The notes beneath the pieces were generated by a model. It did no database searches, was not told the DNA's origin, and saw only the letters and a program-made list of their open reading frames with translations. Position numbers and translations under genes: made by a program. Positions 17,059 through 25,124 of a stretch of 64,000 nucleotides of DNA are shown here, piece after piece (positions within the stretch are counted from its first letter, which is position 1; each line of letters opens with the position of its first letter). The DNA lies in assembly GCA_963847595.1 (NCBI GenBank), contig CAWKAJ010000003.1, positions 124,001 to 188,000 of the forward strand, in the 5' to 3' direction. The DNA is from JACWAE01 sp963847595. Lineage in GTDB: Bacteria > Chloroflexota > Dehalococcoidia > SZUA-161.

Positions 17059-17624
17059 AAAGATTCGACGCTATACGTGCCGCAGTCCAGGCACTGGACG
17101 GGAGCGAATTGCTGATCTCCTCCAACGGTATGATCAGCAGGGAGCTAATCACGGTCAAGGATTCGCCTCGGAACTTCTACATGCTTGGCTCGATGGGGCT
17201 TGCGTCCTCGATAGGGTTGGGTCTGGCAATTTCGCTGCCGAACGCACAAATCGTGGTCATGGAGGGAGATGGTAATGTCCTTATGAACATGGGCTCGATA
17301 GCCACCATAGGGCATTTCGCTCCCAAGAACCTGATCCAGGTTGTTCTGGACAATGAGTGCCATGATTCAACCGGCGGCCAGCCGACCGTCTCGAACACCG
17401 CGAGGTTGGAGGAGGTGGCACGTGCCTCAGGGTATCGCGTGGCCGCTAGAATTACAACCGAGGCCGAAGTGGGAAAGGTCGTTAGAAAGTCGTTAAGAGA
17501 GGGGCCTGCTTTCATCCTGGTTAAGGTTGACAAGGGTAGCGTCAAGGGGATAGCAAGGGTTTTGCATTCCCCGGAAGAAATCAGGAGTCGGTTTCAGCAG
17601 GCAGTCCGAATGCTTTCCGGATAG
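17055..17624 (+). CDS. Phosphonopyruvate decarboxylase, beta (C-terminal TPP) subunit
   Basis: This 189-residue protein is the diphosphate-binding half of the decarboxylase. The TPP motif GDGNVLMNMGSIATIG, followed by VVLDNECHDSTGGQ, sits at residues 72-115, with the Gly-Asp-Gly start and the Asn that ligates magnesium. It pairs with the preceding gene, which it overlaps by four bases (ATGA), so the two chains should be made in equal amounts. The same split is known for sulfopyruvate decarboxylase ComDE of methanogens; the adjacent PEP mutase supports phosphonopyruvate as substrate. Confidence 0.9.
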   Translation: MKRFDAIRAAVQALDGSELLISSNGMISRELITVKDSPRNFYMLGSMGLASSIGLGLAISLPNAQIVVMEGDGNVLMNMGSIATIGHFAPKNLIQVVLDNECHDSTGGQPTVSNTARLEEVARASGYRVAARITTEAEVGKVVRKSLREGPAFILVKVDKGSVKGIARVLHSPEEIRSRFQQAVRMLSG

Positions 17625-17653
17625 CTTGAGTAAGGTCACGAATCTGGAGTTTT

Positions 17654-18661
17654 ATGAGTTTCAGCTTTGTATTGCCTCAGAAGGTTATCTTCGGCGCGGG
17701 CTCAATCGCGGTAATCGGCGAAGAGGCGAAGAGGCTGGGCGGCAGGAAAGTCCTCATTGTTACCAGCCCAGGGATGGTACACCGTCCGCACCTAAAACAG
17801 GCCGCTGATTCGCTGAAGAAGCACAAACTGCGGTTTGAGGTCTTCTCAGAAGTAACACCGGAGCCTCCGATTGACGATGTTTATCGTTGTGTTGCGGTCT
17901 CCCGAAAGAAAGGGCTTGACCTGCTAATTGGTCTGGGCGGAGGCAGCGTTATGGATGTAGCTAAGAAAGCAGCGGCTGACCTGTCATTGCCCAAGATAAT
18001 GGTGCCCACTACTGCCGGGACAGGGAGCGAGGTTACTCACGAGTCGGTGCTCAAGGTTGATGGTAAGAAAAAGGCCTTCGTAGAGGCTAGACTGACCGCT
18101 GATGTGGCGATTGTTGACCCGAATTTGTGCCAGACTATGTCAAAGCGGCTGGCCACTAGCTCGGCGATGGACGCGCTGGCACACGCAGTCGAGTGCCACG
18201 AGTCTAGGAAGAGCAATCCCATAGCCAGGACACTGGCCCTAGAGGCCTACAATCTCGTCAAGGACAACTTGATGCAGGCGGTGAAGGGCGATACTCAGGC
18301 CATGGGCAACTTGTCTCTGGGAAGTCTGATGGCCGGCATGGCCTTCGGAAACTCTGGGACTACACTGGGTCACGCCCTTTCCTATCCCCTCTCAAATCGA
18401 GGGATACCACATGGCGAGGCGGTCGCTATGACTTTGCCCTATGCTCTTGAGTTCAACGGCTCTGACCTGGTCTTCGCCAAACAACTGAGAAAGCTGGTGC
18501 GAACCATAGAGTTCCAATGGAATCCGAGGTGGGATGTTAACGAGATGGCTCTGGAGGTTATGCAGGACGAGAGGCACCTGGGGAACAATCCCGTTGAGGT
18601 AACCTTCGAAGACGTCCTCGGCATCTTCGAGAAAATGAAGAAGTGGTCTCACAGGCGGTAA
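17654..18661 (+). CDS. Iron-dependent alcohol dehydrogenase, predicted phosphonoacetaldehyde reductase
   Basis: The 335-residue enzyme belongs to the group III iron alcohol dehydrogenases. The nucleotide-binding GLGGGSVMDVAKK and PTTAGTGSE are present, and metal ligands are visible as the Asp and His of SAMDALAHAVE, the His of LGHALSYPL and the His of GIPHGEAVA. In phosphonate clusters such enzymes (PhpC and similar) reduce phosphonoacetaldehyde to 2-hydroxyethylphosphonate, which fits its place after the decarboxylase. It is shorter than the usual 380 residues, with a trimmed C-terminal helical domain. No aminotransferase is present, so hydroxyethylphosphonate rather than aminoethylphosphonate is the more likely product. 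Confidence 0.88.
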   Translation: MSFSFVLPQKVIFGAGSIAVIGEEAKRLGGRKVLIVTSPGMVHRPHLKQAADSLKKHKLRFEVFSEVTPEPPIDDVYRCVAVSRKKGLDLLIGLGGGSVMDVAKKAAADLSLPKIMVPTTAGTGSEVTHESVLKVDGKKKAFVEARLTADVAIVDPNLCQTMSKRLATSSAMDALAHAVECHESRKSNPIARTLALEAYNLVKDNLMQAVKGDTQAMGNLSLGSLMAGMAFGNSGTTLGHALSYPLSNRGIPHGEAVAMTLPYALEFNGSDLVFAKQLRKLVRTIEFQWNPRWDVNEMALEVMQDERHLGNNPVEVTFEDVLGIFEKMKKWSHRR

Positions 18662-19398
18662 TGAAAGCCATAATACTCGCATCCGGTGTAGGTAAGAGGC
18701 TTCGTCCTTTGACCGAGCGAAATCCGAAATCTTTGCTAAGAGTCGGCGGTAGAACTCTCATAGACTACCAGTTGGAAGCCCTGGCGAAGCATGGAATTTG
18801 CGACATAGTGATAACCACGGGTCATCTCGGCAAGAAGCTCGAAGAATACGTTCGAAAGACCAGTGCTATCCCGGTTCAGTTTGTTTATAATCCGGAATAT
18901 GAGCGCACGAACTACATATACAGCCTCTGGCTGACGAAAGGTCTGGTTGATGACGACATCATATTGCTGCATGGCGACATTATATTCGACAGTGTCCTTA
19001 TCCAGAAACTGCTGGATGCGCAGGGAAATCGAGTTCTGGTAAACCGATACGTGCTCTCGCCGGAAAAGGACTTCAAAGCTTTAATCAAACGTGGAAGGGT
19101 ATCAAGAATCGGTGTGAACCTATCAGGCCCCGGAACTTTTTTCTGCGCCCCGATGTATAAATTCTCAAAAGCTGATTTCCTGCTCTGGCTCGATAAGATA
19201 GAGGATTTCGTAAGGCAAGGCAAGGTGGATTGTTACGCAGAGGATGCCCTCAACGAGATATCTGACGATGTGCTACTTGGCCCCTTATATTTTAAGGAAT
19301 TTTGTATGGAGATTGACACCAGGGCTGACCTGGAGAAAACGAGGAGGTACCTTCAGAGAGAAGGTGGACGGGCAGGGCTATGGCCAAACTCAGGCTAG
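18661..19398 (+). CDS. Nucleotidyltransferase, LicC/PntC-like
   Basis: This 245-residue protein is a stand-alone nucleotidyltransferase with the classic MKAIILASGVGKRLRPLT loop and the Lys of NPKSLL, then ILLHGDIIFDS with the metal-binding Asp. The block NPEYERTNYIYSLWL resembles phosphocholine and phosphonate cytidylyltransferases (LicC, PntC). It probably forms a CMP-activated phosphonate or a CDP-alcohol for transfer to a lipid or glycan. Together with the domain fused to PEP mutase the cluster has two such enzymes. The start is the ATG that overlaps the previous stop (TAATG), giving tight coupling. The donor nucleotide is inferred. Confidence 0.88.
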   Translation: MKAIILASGVGKRLRPLTERNPKSLLRVGGRTLIDYQLEALAKHGICDIVITTGHLGKKLEEYVRKTSAIPVQFVYNPEYERTNYIYSLWLTKGLVDDDIILLHGDIIFDSVLIQKLLDAQGNRVLVNRYVLSPEKDFKALIKRGRVSRIGVNLSGPGTFFCAPMYKFSKADFLLWLDKIEDFVRQGKVDCYAEDALNEISDDVLLGPLYFKEFCMEIDTRADLEKTRRYLQREGGRAGLWPNSG

Positions 19399-19629
19399 AG
19401 TGTCGTCCTTCTTGCCGCTGCTGGCCTTTTGAGAGCGATTCTTCAGAAAAGTCTTGGCTGCCTTCCAGAATACGGGCAGGGCAAAACATAACCCAACGAG
19501 GGCTGCTGCAATAAGATGGAGGCTGGAACTGCTATTTTCCTGACTGGAGCTGTCAGCCGCCTGAGCGAGGGTTGGATGAAAGAGGATGAACATGACCGGG
19601 ACCGATGTCAATAGCGTGAAATGTCTCAT
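19390..19629 (-). CDS. Small secreted or membrane protein (79 residues)
   Basis: The product has a plausible signal peptide (charged start, hydrophobic run, then TLAQAADSS as a cleavage region) and a second hydrophobic helix at about residues 38-58, followed by a Lys/Arg-rich tail. AAGGA lies 7 bases before the ATG, which supports a real gene. It is transcribed against the phosphonate operon, overlaps the 3' end of the nucleotidyltransferase gene by 9 bases, and has no recognisable family. It could still be chance coding. Confidence 0.5.
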   Translation of the reverse strand: MRHFTLLTSVPVMFILFHPTLAQAADSSSQENSSSSLHLIAAALVGLCFALPVFWKAAKTFLKNRSQKASSGKKDDTLA

Positions 19630-19770
19630 TCCGATTCCTTACGCTTGGGCAATGTTAATTCCATATGCATTTACCATAGACTGTGGGGATTGTACCATAC
19701 AGCCTTCAGCCTTGTCGAGTTGCAGACATCACGAACATCGCTACCCAATCAAGATTTGGAGAGTGCGCCG

Positions 19771-21003
19771 ATGAAAGCATATATCGTGCAAAGCAATAAG
19801 AAGATCGAGCCTTTCGGTGACTCCCCTCGCGATTGCCTTATCGCTAACCGTAAGCTGAGTGAGATTCAGAGACAGGTGCTGCAAAGCCTTGGCATGGAGC
19901 CTAAGGCGATACCGGATGCTGCTCAGATAGAAGATCCGGATGAACATATTGTCTTGGGAGACAGCCTATTCTTCACAAAAGAGTTGATGAAGGAGTTCGT
20001 CTATAGGTCAAGAAGGCTGAAAAGCTGCACCACATGTGCCATCAAACCAGGCCTTGTTACCCGCCATGGCATGGTTGCGACTCAAGATGTGAAGATACAT
20101 GCCGATAGGGTCGAATATGACCTCCGTTATATGCCTGCCCAAAAGCTGCGCGGAGAGCCTGTGCCTGTAGTGATCGACGCGGAGCAGTTCTCGCAGGTCA
20201 TTCCCATGCCCGAGCATGTACGTGGTCCCCAACCGTATCGCATACCCATAACTGACATATTGCTGATCCAGATAGACCACTGGACTAACCTGTGGGTGGC
20301 CAATATGGCTACCCGGTCGGCTGAAGTAGCCAGGCTTATGAAGGCTCCCAAACTGAAGCTGTTGGGGTTGGCAATAAAAGCACGCTCATTGAACAAATGG
20401 AAAGTCCTCCATCAAGTTAATAAGATTGGCAAGAATTGCGATATTCATCCCACAGCATACATAGAGGGCAGCACTATTGGAGATAATGTGCTTATTGGCG
20501 CCGGCTCTGTCGTCAGGCTCTCCGTTATCGGAGACGGTTCCGCCATCGGTGGCAACGCGACTATAGAATCTTCTATACTCGGGGAGGAATGCACCATAAA
20601 TTCGGGGTGTACCGTTTTCTTCTCTGTCCTATATCCTCGTACCATATCATCATCCAGACTGCTCTTAATGAGCACGTGCGGCAGGGATACGTTTATCTCA
20701 GATTTAGTCGGCCTGGCCGACTTTCGCTTCGATGGGAAACGAATAGAAGTCATGAAAAACGGTGTTCTTGTAAACACAGGCGTTCTCAACCTGGGTGCGT
20801 GCCTTGGGCATGGTGTATACCTGGGTGGCGGCTGCGGGGTCGCCCCGGCGACAGCTATCCCCAATGGATTACGAATTTTACCAAAGAAACCATTGATTGG
20901 CGAAGTCGGTCCGGGCGGGACAATTCCCGGACATCGCGTAATCAACGCGGAACATATTTATCAAAGCCCTGATGCTTCTTCAGCTAGTAACGACAGCCCT
21001 TGA
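19771..21003 (+). CDS. Left-handed beta-helix (GlmU C-terminal-like) protein
   Basis: The 410-residue protein has an uncharacterised N-terminal half with a CTTC pair (about residue 87). A left-handed beta-helix follows from about residue 220, seen as hexapeptide-like repeats (IHPTAYIEGSTIGDNVLIG, VIGDGSAIGGNATIESSIL, LGEECTINSG). This fold is found in sugar-nucleotide acyltransferases and in GlmU-type bifunctional enzymes. Its position behind the two nucleotidyltransferases suggests a role in building the phosphonate-decorated polymer, but 370 bases separate it from them. The open frame extends 50 codons upstream; the ATG at 19771 was chosen because GGAGAG lies just before it and the upstream codons do not look coding. 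Confidence 0.75.
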   Translation: MKAYIVQSNKKIEPFGDSPRDCLIANRKLSEIQRQVLQSLGMEPKAIPDAAQIEDPDEHIVLGDSLFFTKELMKEFVYRSRRLKSCTTCAIKPGLVTRHGMVATQDVKIHADRVEYDLRYMPAQKLRGEPVPVVIDAEQFSQVIPMPEHVRGPQPYRIPITDILLIQIDHWTNLWVANMATRSAEVARLMKAPKLKLLGLAIKARSLNKWKVLHQVNKIGKNCDIHPTAYIEGSTIGDNVLIGAGSVVRLSVIGDGSAIGGNATIESSILGEECTINSGCTVFFSVLYPRTISSSRLLLMSTCGRDTFISDLVGLADFRFDGKRIEVMKNGVLVNTGVLNLGACLGHGVYLGGGCGVAPATAIPNGLRILPKKPLIGEVGPGGTIPGHRVINAEHIYQSPDASSASNDSP

Positions 21004-21076
21004 TAGATAGAGTATCGCTGGCATGTATTTATACCATCCCTCAATGATAGCGTCTCTTCTTGAAAACCTGGGACCT

Positions 21077-21100
21077 CCAGATTAACCACCAGATTAACCA
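21077..21100. repeat. Tandem duplication of a 12-base unit
   Basis: CCAGATTAACCA occurs twice head to tail (21077-21088 and 21089-21100) in the short space between two convergent genes. The copies are identical. It is probably a slippage duplication with no known role. Confidence 0.6.
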
Positions 21101-21140
21101 GCCATGGTTCAGTCTGGCTGTCCCTGGATGTTTGCAGTCG

Positions 21141-23126
21141 TTATCTGGGTAATCTCTTGTACATTTCCTCCAAGTCTTCAAGCCAGAGTTTTGCGTCGGC
21201 ATCTGAGGGCATTCTCCAGTCCCCCCGCGGAGACAGACTTACTGAACCGATCTTGGGACCTTCGGGCAAACACGTCCTCTTAAACTGGTTGGCGAAGAAC
21301 CTCTCAATGAAACTCTTGAGCCATTTCTTTAGCTCTTTTGGAGTGTAATGACCTTCAAAAAGCCCCTGTTTCCTTACCTCATTTGCCAAATAGAGAATCT
21401 TGCCGGGTCGCATCCCGAAACGAACGAATGGATAGAGATAAAAGTCCGCAAGCTCGACTGGCCCGATTGTCTCCTCGCTCTTCTGAGTGATCTCGCCGTT
21501 GCTGGGCCGCCGTAATTCCGGAGAGATGGGCGTTTTGAGGACATCGTACAATACCTTTTGTGCCGGGGAATCGGCCAGCTCTTCGTCCGCGACCCACCTG
21601 ATAAGAAAGCGGACAAGCGTTTTGGGCACTGATACGTTGACGTGGTAATGCGAAATGTGATCCCCGGAGAACGTGGCCCAACCCAACGCGACCTCGGTGA
21701 GGTCACCTGTTCCCAGGACAATGCCGTTGAGCTCATTTGCTTTGTTGAAGAAGAATTCTGTACGATAACGTGCCTGTACGTTCTCAAAGACCACGTCTTC
21801 CTGGCTATCATGGCCCAGGTCTTTGAGATGCGATGTGCAGGTCCTCATTATATTCACCTGTCCGAAAGTCACTCCTAACGCTTTGCACAATTTAGCAGCG
21901 TTATTCTTAGTTCTCTGGGTAGTGCCGAAAGCGGGAAGGGTGTAGGCATGAACATTAGTTCGTGGCAAGCCCATGAAATCCATTGTCTTCGCTGCTACCA
22001 ATAGAGCGAGCGTGGAATCAAGCCCGCCGGAGACTCCCAATATTATGAGACTCTTGTTGGCCCCGGATAGCTTCTCGGCCAGAGCAGCAACCTGCATGGA
22101 AAAGATATCGCGGCATCGTTCTGCTCTTCTGGTGAGATCCGCTGGCACAAAAGGATGAGCGTCGAGGGTCCGCAGCAACCTATTGGAAGACAAGTCCGGG
22201 ACTTCTGTTTCAACGATTCTGAAAGCTTGCGATTTTCTGGGGACATCGTTGAAGCTCGTGGTGACCCGCCGGTCGTGTGCAAGCCTTTCCAGGTCTATGT
22301 CTGCGATCAAAAGCTGCGAATCTGCTGACAATCGTTTCGATTCCTGGAGTATAACCCCGTTCTCTGCGATGATGGAGTGTCCTCCGAATACAACATCGTT
22401 AGACGACTCCCCGATACCCGCCGAAACGTAGCAATATGCCGCGATGCATCTGCCGGACTCTGAAGATACCATCGTTTTACGCCAGTCTGCTTTCCCAATC
22501 ATCTCATTGCTGGCTGACAGGTTGAGCAGCACTGTCGCGCCGGCCTGTGCCTGGTACTCGTGAGGCGATAGGGGTATCCAGAGGTCCTCGCAGATCTCGA
22601 CCCCGATGATGGCTGAGGCAACCCCCCGCAGTTCAAAGAGGACGTCTGTGCCGAAAGGGACTCGCTGCCCGGCTAATTCGATAGTATCCTCGCAGGCATC
22701 TCTGCCTGATGTGAACCATCGGTCCTCATAAAACTCTCTGTAAGTAGGTAAAAGAGTCTTGGGTATTACTCCGAGAATGCGGCTGTTGCTTAATACGACG
22801 GCGCAGTTGAATATCTTTTGCTCATTAGATAGCGGCATCCCAACTATCACCACCATGCTGCTTCCGGCGCTTTCGTCCAATATGCTGCCAAGCCCCTTTT
22901 CTGCTTTCGACAGCAATGCCTGGTGTTGAACCAGATCGCCAATGGTATAGCCGGTTACAGCCATCTCCGGGAAAGTCAGTATCTGCACTCCTGCATTCCT
23001 GGCCTTTCTTATGGCTTCGATGATGCCTCCAACGTTGAAATGAACGTCGGCCACACGAAGGACAGGGACTGCAGCACCGATGCGCAGAAATCCAAGGTCC
23101 TTGCTCAAATCCACACTCTGGCCCAC
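21141..23126 (-). CDS. nadE: Glutamine-hydrolysing NAD+ synthetase
   Basis: This 661-residue enzyme amidates nicotinic acid adenine dinucleotide to NAD+, with ammonia drawn from glutamine. The N-terminal nitrilase-type glutaminase domain shows its Glu-Lys-Cys triad in TFPEMAVTGYT, KTLLPTYREFYEDRWF and GVEICEDLWIP. The C-terminal synthetase domain has the ATP pyrophosphatase loop SGGLDSTLAL near residue 370. The length matches the two-domain form. GTG at 23126 is preceded by AAAGGAGG at good spacing and was taken as start. It lies downstream of glnA on the same strand, separated by a strong hairpin, so it should have its own promoter in the roughly 270 bases in between. Confidence 0.95.
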   Translation of the reverse strand: MGQSVDLSKDLGFLRIGAAVPVLRVADVHFNVGGIIEAIRKARNAGVQILTFPEMAVTGYTIGDLVQHQALLSKAEKGLGSILDESAGSSMVVIVGMPLSNEQKIFNCAVVLSNSRILGVIPKTLLPTYREFYEDRWFTSGRDACEDTIELAGQRVPFGTDVLFELRGVASAIIGVEICEDLWIPLSPHEYQAQAGATVLLNLSASNEMIGKADWRKTMVSSESGRCIAAYCYVSAGIGESSNDVVFGGHSIIAENGVILQESKRLSADSQLLIADIDLERLAHDRRVTTSFNDVPRKSQAFRIVETEVPDLSSNRLLRTLDAHPFVPADLTRRAERCRDIFSMQVAALAEKLSGANKSLIILGVSGGLDSTLALLVAAKTMDFMGLPRTNVHAYTLPAFGTTQRTKNNAAKLCKALGVTFGQVNIMRTCTSHLKDLGHDSQEDVVFENVQARYRTEFFFNKANELNGIVLGTGDLTEVALGWATFSGDHISHYHVNVSVPKTLVRFLIRWVADEELADSPAQKVLYDVLKTPISPELRRPSNGEITQKSEETIGPVELADFYLYPFVRFGMRPGKILYLANEVRKQGLFEGHYTPKELKKWLKSFIERFFANQFKRTCLPEGPKIGSVSLSPRGDWRMPSDADAKLWLEDLEEMYKRLPR

Positions 23127-23391
23127 TTCCTACCTCCTTTCAGATGCATCAGCCTCGATTGTCCAGCATCACGGGCTAACTTGAGTTTATATTAATTAGG
23201 AAAGGCGCAATACTTTCGCTATTGTTGCTATTATAGCCTTTTTGCTCCTTGTAGTCTTCTTTGCAGACCCGTTCCTTCCCACAATACGTCGCGAGAGGAG
23301 GTTCTGATGGCCTGGGATAATGGTTGCCTGGATAGGCATGTGGAAGAAATGTTTCGAGGTTCTGATTGATGAGTGTAGTGGTCCTGAATTG

Positions 23392-23425
23392 AAGGAGCCC
23401 ACGGCTATGTAGCCGTGGGCTCCTT
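23392..23425 (-). terminator. Strong hairpin, probable terminator of glnA
   Basis: A perfect 16-base-pair inverted repeat (AAGGAGCCCACGGCTA and its complement) with almost no loop lies 13 bases after the glnA stop. It is GC-rich in the middle and ends in A/T on both sides, although the T run is short. It separates glnA from nadE. The rest of 23127-23437 shows no gene. Confidence 0.75.
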
Positions 23426-23437
23426 TAGGCTGGCCGT

Positions 23438-24874
23438 CTATATATCGTAGTATAGATGGAACTCGAAGGGGTGGGGGCGTAAAGCCACAGCATCCGCTTC
23501 ATTCTTTCTCTTGTAGTTAATCCAAGTCTCGATGAGGTCTGAAGTGAAGACGTCGCCTTCTAGCAAAAACTTCTTATCTTTCTCCAATGCATTGAGGACC
23601 TCACCCAGCGAACCAGGAGTGGATTTGATTTTAGTCTTCTCTTCCGCAGGTAACTCGTAAATGTCTTCATCTATGGGGTCACCGGGGTTGATTTTGTTCT
23701 TGACACCGTCAAGCCCGGCCATCAACATGGCAGAATAGGCAAGGTAAGGATTGCAGGTGGCATCCGGACACCGGTACTCAATACGCTTTGACTTTGAGCT
23801 CTTAGAATAGACTGGAATACGGACACAGGCACTGCGGTTACGCTGCGAATAAACGAGGTTGATAGGGGCCTCATAACCCGGTACCAATCTGCGGTAGGAA
23901 TTAGTGCTCGGGGCGCAGAAAGCTAGCAGGGCTGGTGAGTGAGCTAGCAGACCACCGATGTAGTACTTGGCAAATTGGCTAATCAAGCCATAGCCCCTGG
24001 CATCGTAGAAGAGATTTTTGTCATCTTTCCAGACGCTTTGATGGACGTGCATACCGGAACCGTTGTCCTGAAAGAGGGGTTTGGGCATGAAGGTGGCGGT
24101 ATATCCTCTTCTAACGGCAACGTTCTTGCATACGTATTTATAAAGTAATGTCTTGTCCGCCATACGAACAAGGGTATCGAACTTCATGCTGAACTCGGCT
24201 TGCCCACCAGTGGCCACTTCATGATGATGTACCTCGAGGTCGATACCGCTCTTCATGAGGACCAGGCCCATCTCGGAGCGAAGGTCTTGCTGTTTATCGG
24301 TTGGAGGGACGGGGAAATAGCCTTCCTTGGTCCTTGGGCGGTAGCCCAGGTTTCCTTCGTTTTCATCTTTACCGCTGTTCCAGATACCTTCGCTGGAATC
24401 TATGTGGTAATATCCCTCATGCATATTCTGATCGAAGCGGATACTATTAAATATGAAGAACTCCAGCTCCGGCCCCCAGTAGCTGACATCGCCAAGGCCG
24501 CTCTTTTTCAGGTAGGCCTCAGCTTTTTTTGCTACATAGCGGGGATCGCGTGAATACGGTTTGCCGGTGACGGGGTCTTTTACATCGCAGATGATGCTGA
24601 GGGTGGGAATTTCACAGGCAGGGTCAACAATCGCTGTCGTGGCATCCAGTACCAAGAGCATATCGCTCTCATGAATTTTTTGGAAACCCCGGATGGAAGA
24701 CCCATCGAAGCCGATGCCTTCAGTGAACATGTCTTCATCGAGATAGCTGAGGGGAATGGAGAAGTGTTGCCAGACGCCCGGCAGGTCGACAAATTTGAGG
24801 TCTATCCACTGGCAGGCATTGGTCTTTGCCAGTTTTACCACATCCTGGCAGGTATTGACTGATTTGGTACTCAA
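23438..24874 (-). CDS. glnA: Glutamine synthetase, type I
   Basis: The 478-residue enzyme joins ammonia to glutamate with ATP and is the main entry of ammonium into metabolism. Type I signatures are GFDGSSIRGFQKI near residue 52, EVATGGQAEFSM near residue 220, and NLVYSQRNRSACVRIP near residue 330, with the tail typical of the GSI-beta type. The likely adenylylation Tyr lies in the last third (ATCNPYLAYSAML). The start is TTG at 24874, supported by AAGGAG 10 bases before it; no ATG or GTG gives a better start. Upstream lie a 22-codon leader ORF and a GlnR-box-like site, so control by nitrogen is likely. Confidence 0.96.
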   Translation of the reverse strand: MSTKSVNTCQDVVKLAKTNACQWIDLKFVDLPGVWQHFSIPLSYLDEDMFTEGIGFDGSSIRGFQKIHESDMLLVLDATTAIVDPACEIPTLSIICDVKDPVTGKPYSRDPRYVAKKAEAYLKKSGLGDVSYWGPELEFFIFNSIRFDQNMHEGYYHIDSSEGIWNSGKDENEGNLGYRPRTKEGYFPVPPTDKQQDLRSEMGLVLMKSGIDLEVHHHEVATGGQAEFSMKFDTLVRMADKTLLYKYVCKNVAVRRGYTATFMPKPLFQDNGSGMHVHQSVWKDDKNLFYDARGYGLISQFAKYYIGGLLAHSPALLAFCAPSTNSYRRLVPGYEAPINLVYSQRNRSACVRIPVYSKSSKSKRIEYRCPDATCNPYLAYSAMLMAGLDGVKNKINPGDPIDEDIYELPAEEKTKIKSTPGSLGEVLNALEKDKKFLLEGDVFTSDLIETWINYKRKNEADAVALRPHPFEFHLYYDI

Positions 24875-24930
24875 TTTATTATACTCCTTAATTCATTTTG
24901 TAAAACCTACTAAAATTACTCCTTATATAA

Positions 24931-24999
24931 TCAGAATTTTAAGTCCACAATTTGAATCTTGTTCCTCTTCACAAATTCAAGGATTTGTTCTGGCGTCAT
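24931..24999 (-). CDS. 22-codon leader ORF resembling the glutamine synthetase N-terminus
   Basis: A short frame starts with ATG at 24999 after AGGAG (7 bases before) and ends with TGA at 24931, 57 bases before the glnA start. The peptide begins MTPEQILEF and ends IQIVDLKF. This matches the first strand-helix of glutamine synthetase, where glnA itself reads QDVVKLAKTNACQWIDLKF. It is either a remnant of a duplicated glnA start or a translated leader peptide that affects glnA expression. A second AAGGAG follows its stop without a usable start codon. The reading frame and ribosome site are directly visible; the role is not. Confidence 0.6.
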   Translation of the reverse strand: MTPEQILEFVKRNKIQIVDLKF

Positions 25000-25090
25000 G
25001 CTTTTCTCCTTCATACTTTCCTCGTTGTGTAGCTGTCCGCTAAAGTTCCTGCGGGAGTTGCCTTAACGTTCTGCATTTTAGCAAATTTTC

Positions 25091-25106
25091 GTTTCTCCAA
25101 AGTTAC
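25091..25106 (-). promoter_or_regulatory. GlnR-box-like operator before the glnA leader
   Basis: On the minus strand the site reads GTAAC-N6-GAAAC. This equals the a/b half-sites of the actinobacterial GlnR consensus (gTnAC-n6-GaAAC). It lies about 90 bases before the leader ORF and just after the end of the GlnR-like regulator gene. Confidence 0.45.
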
Positions 25107-25124
25107 AGCCGAATTGAGCTTGAG

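Noticed and set aside
23196..23402. 68-residue minus-strand ORF between nadE and glnA
   Set aside because: It runs into the terminator hairpin, is Lys/Ser-rich without a domain and has no convincing ribosome site.
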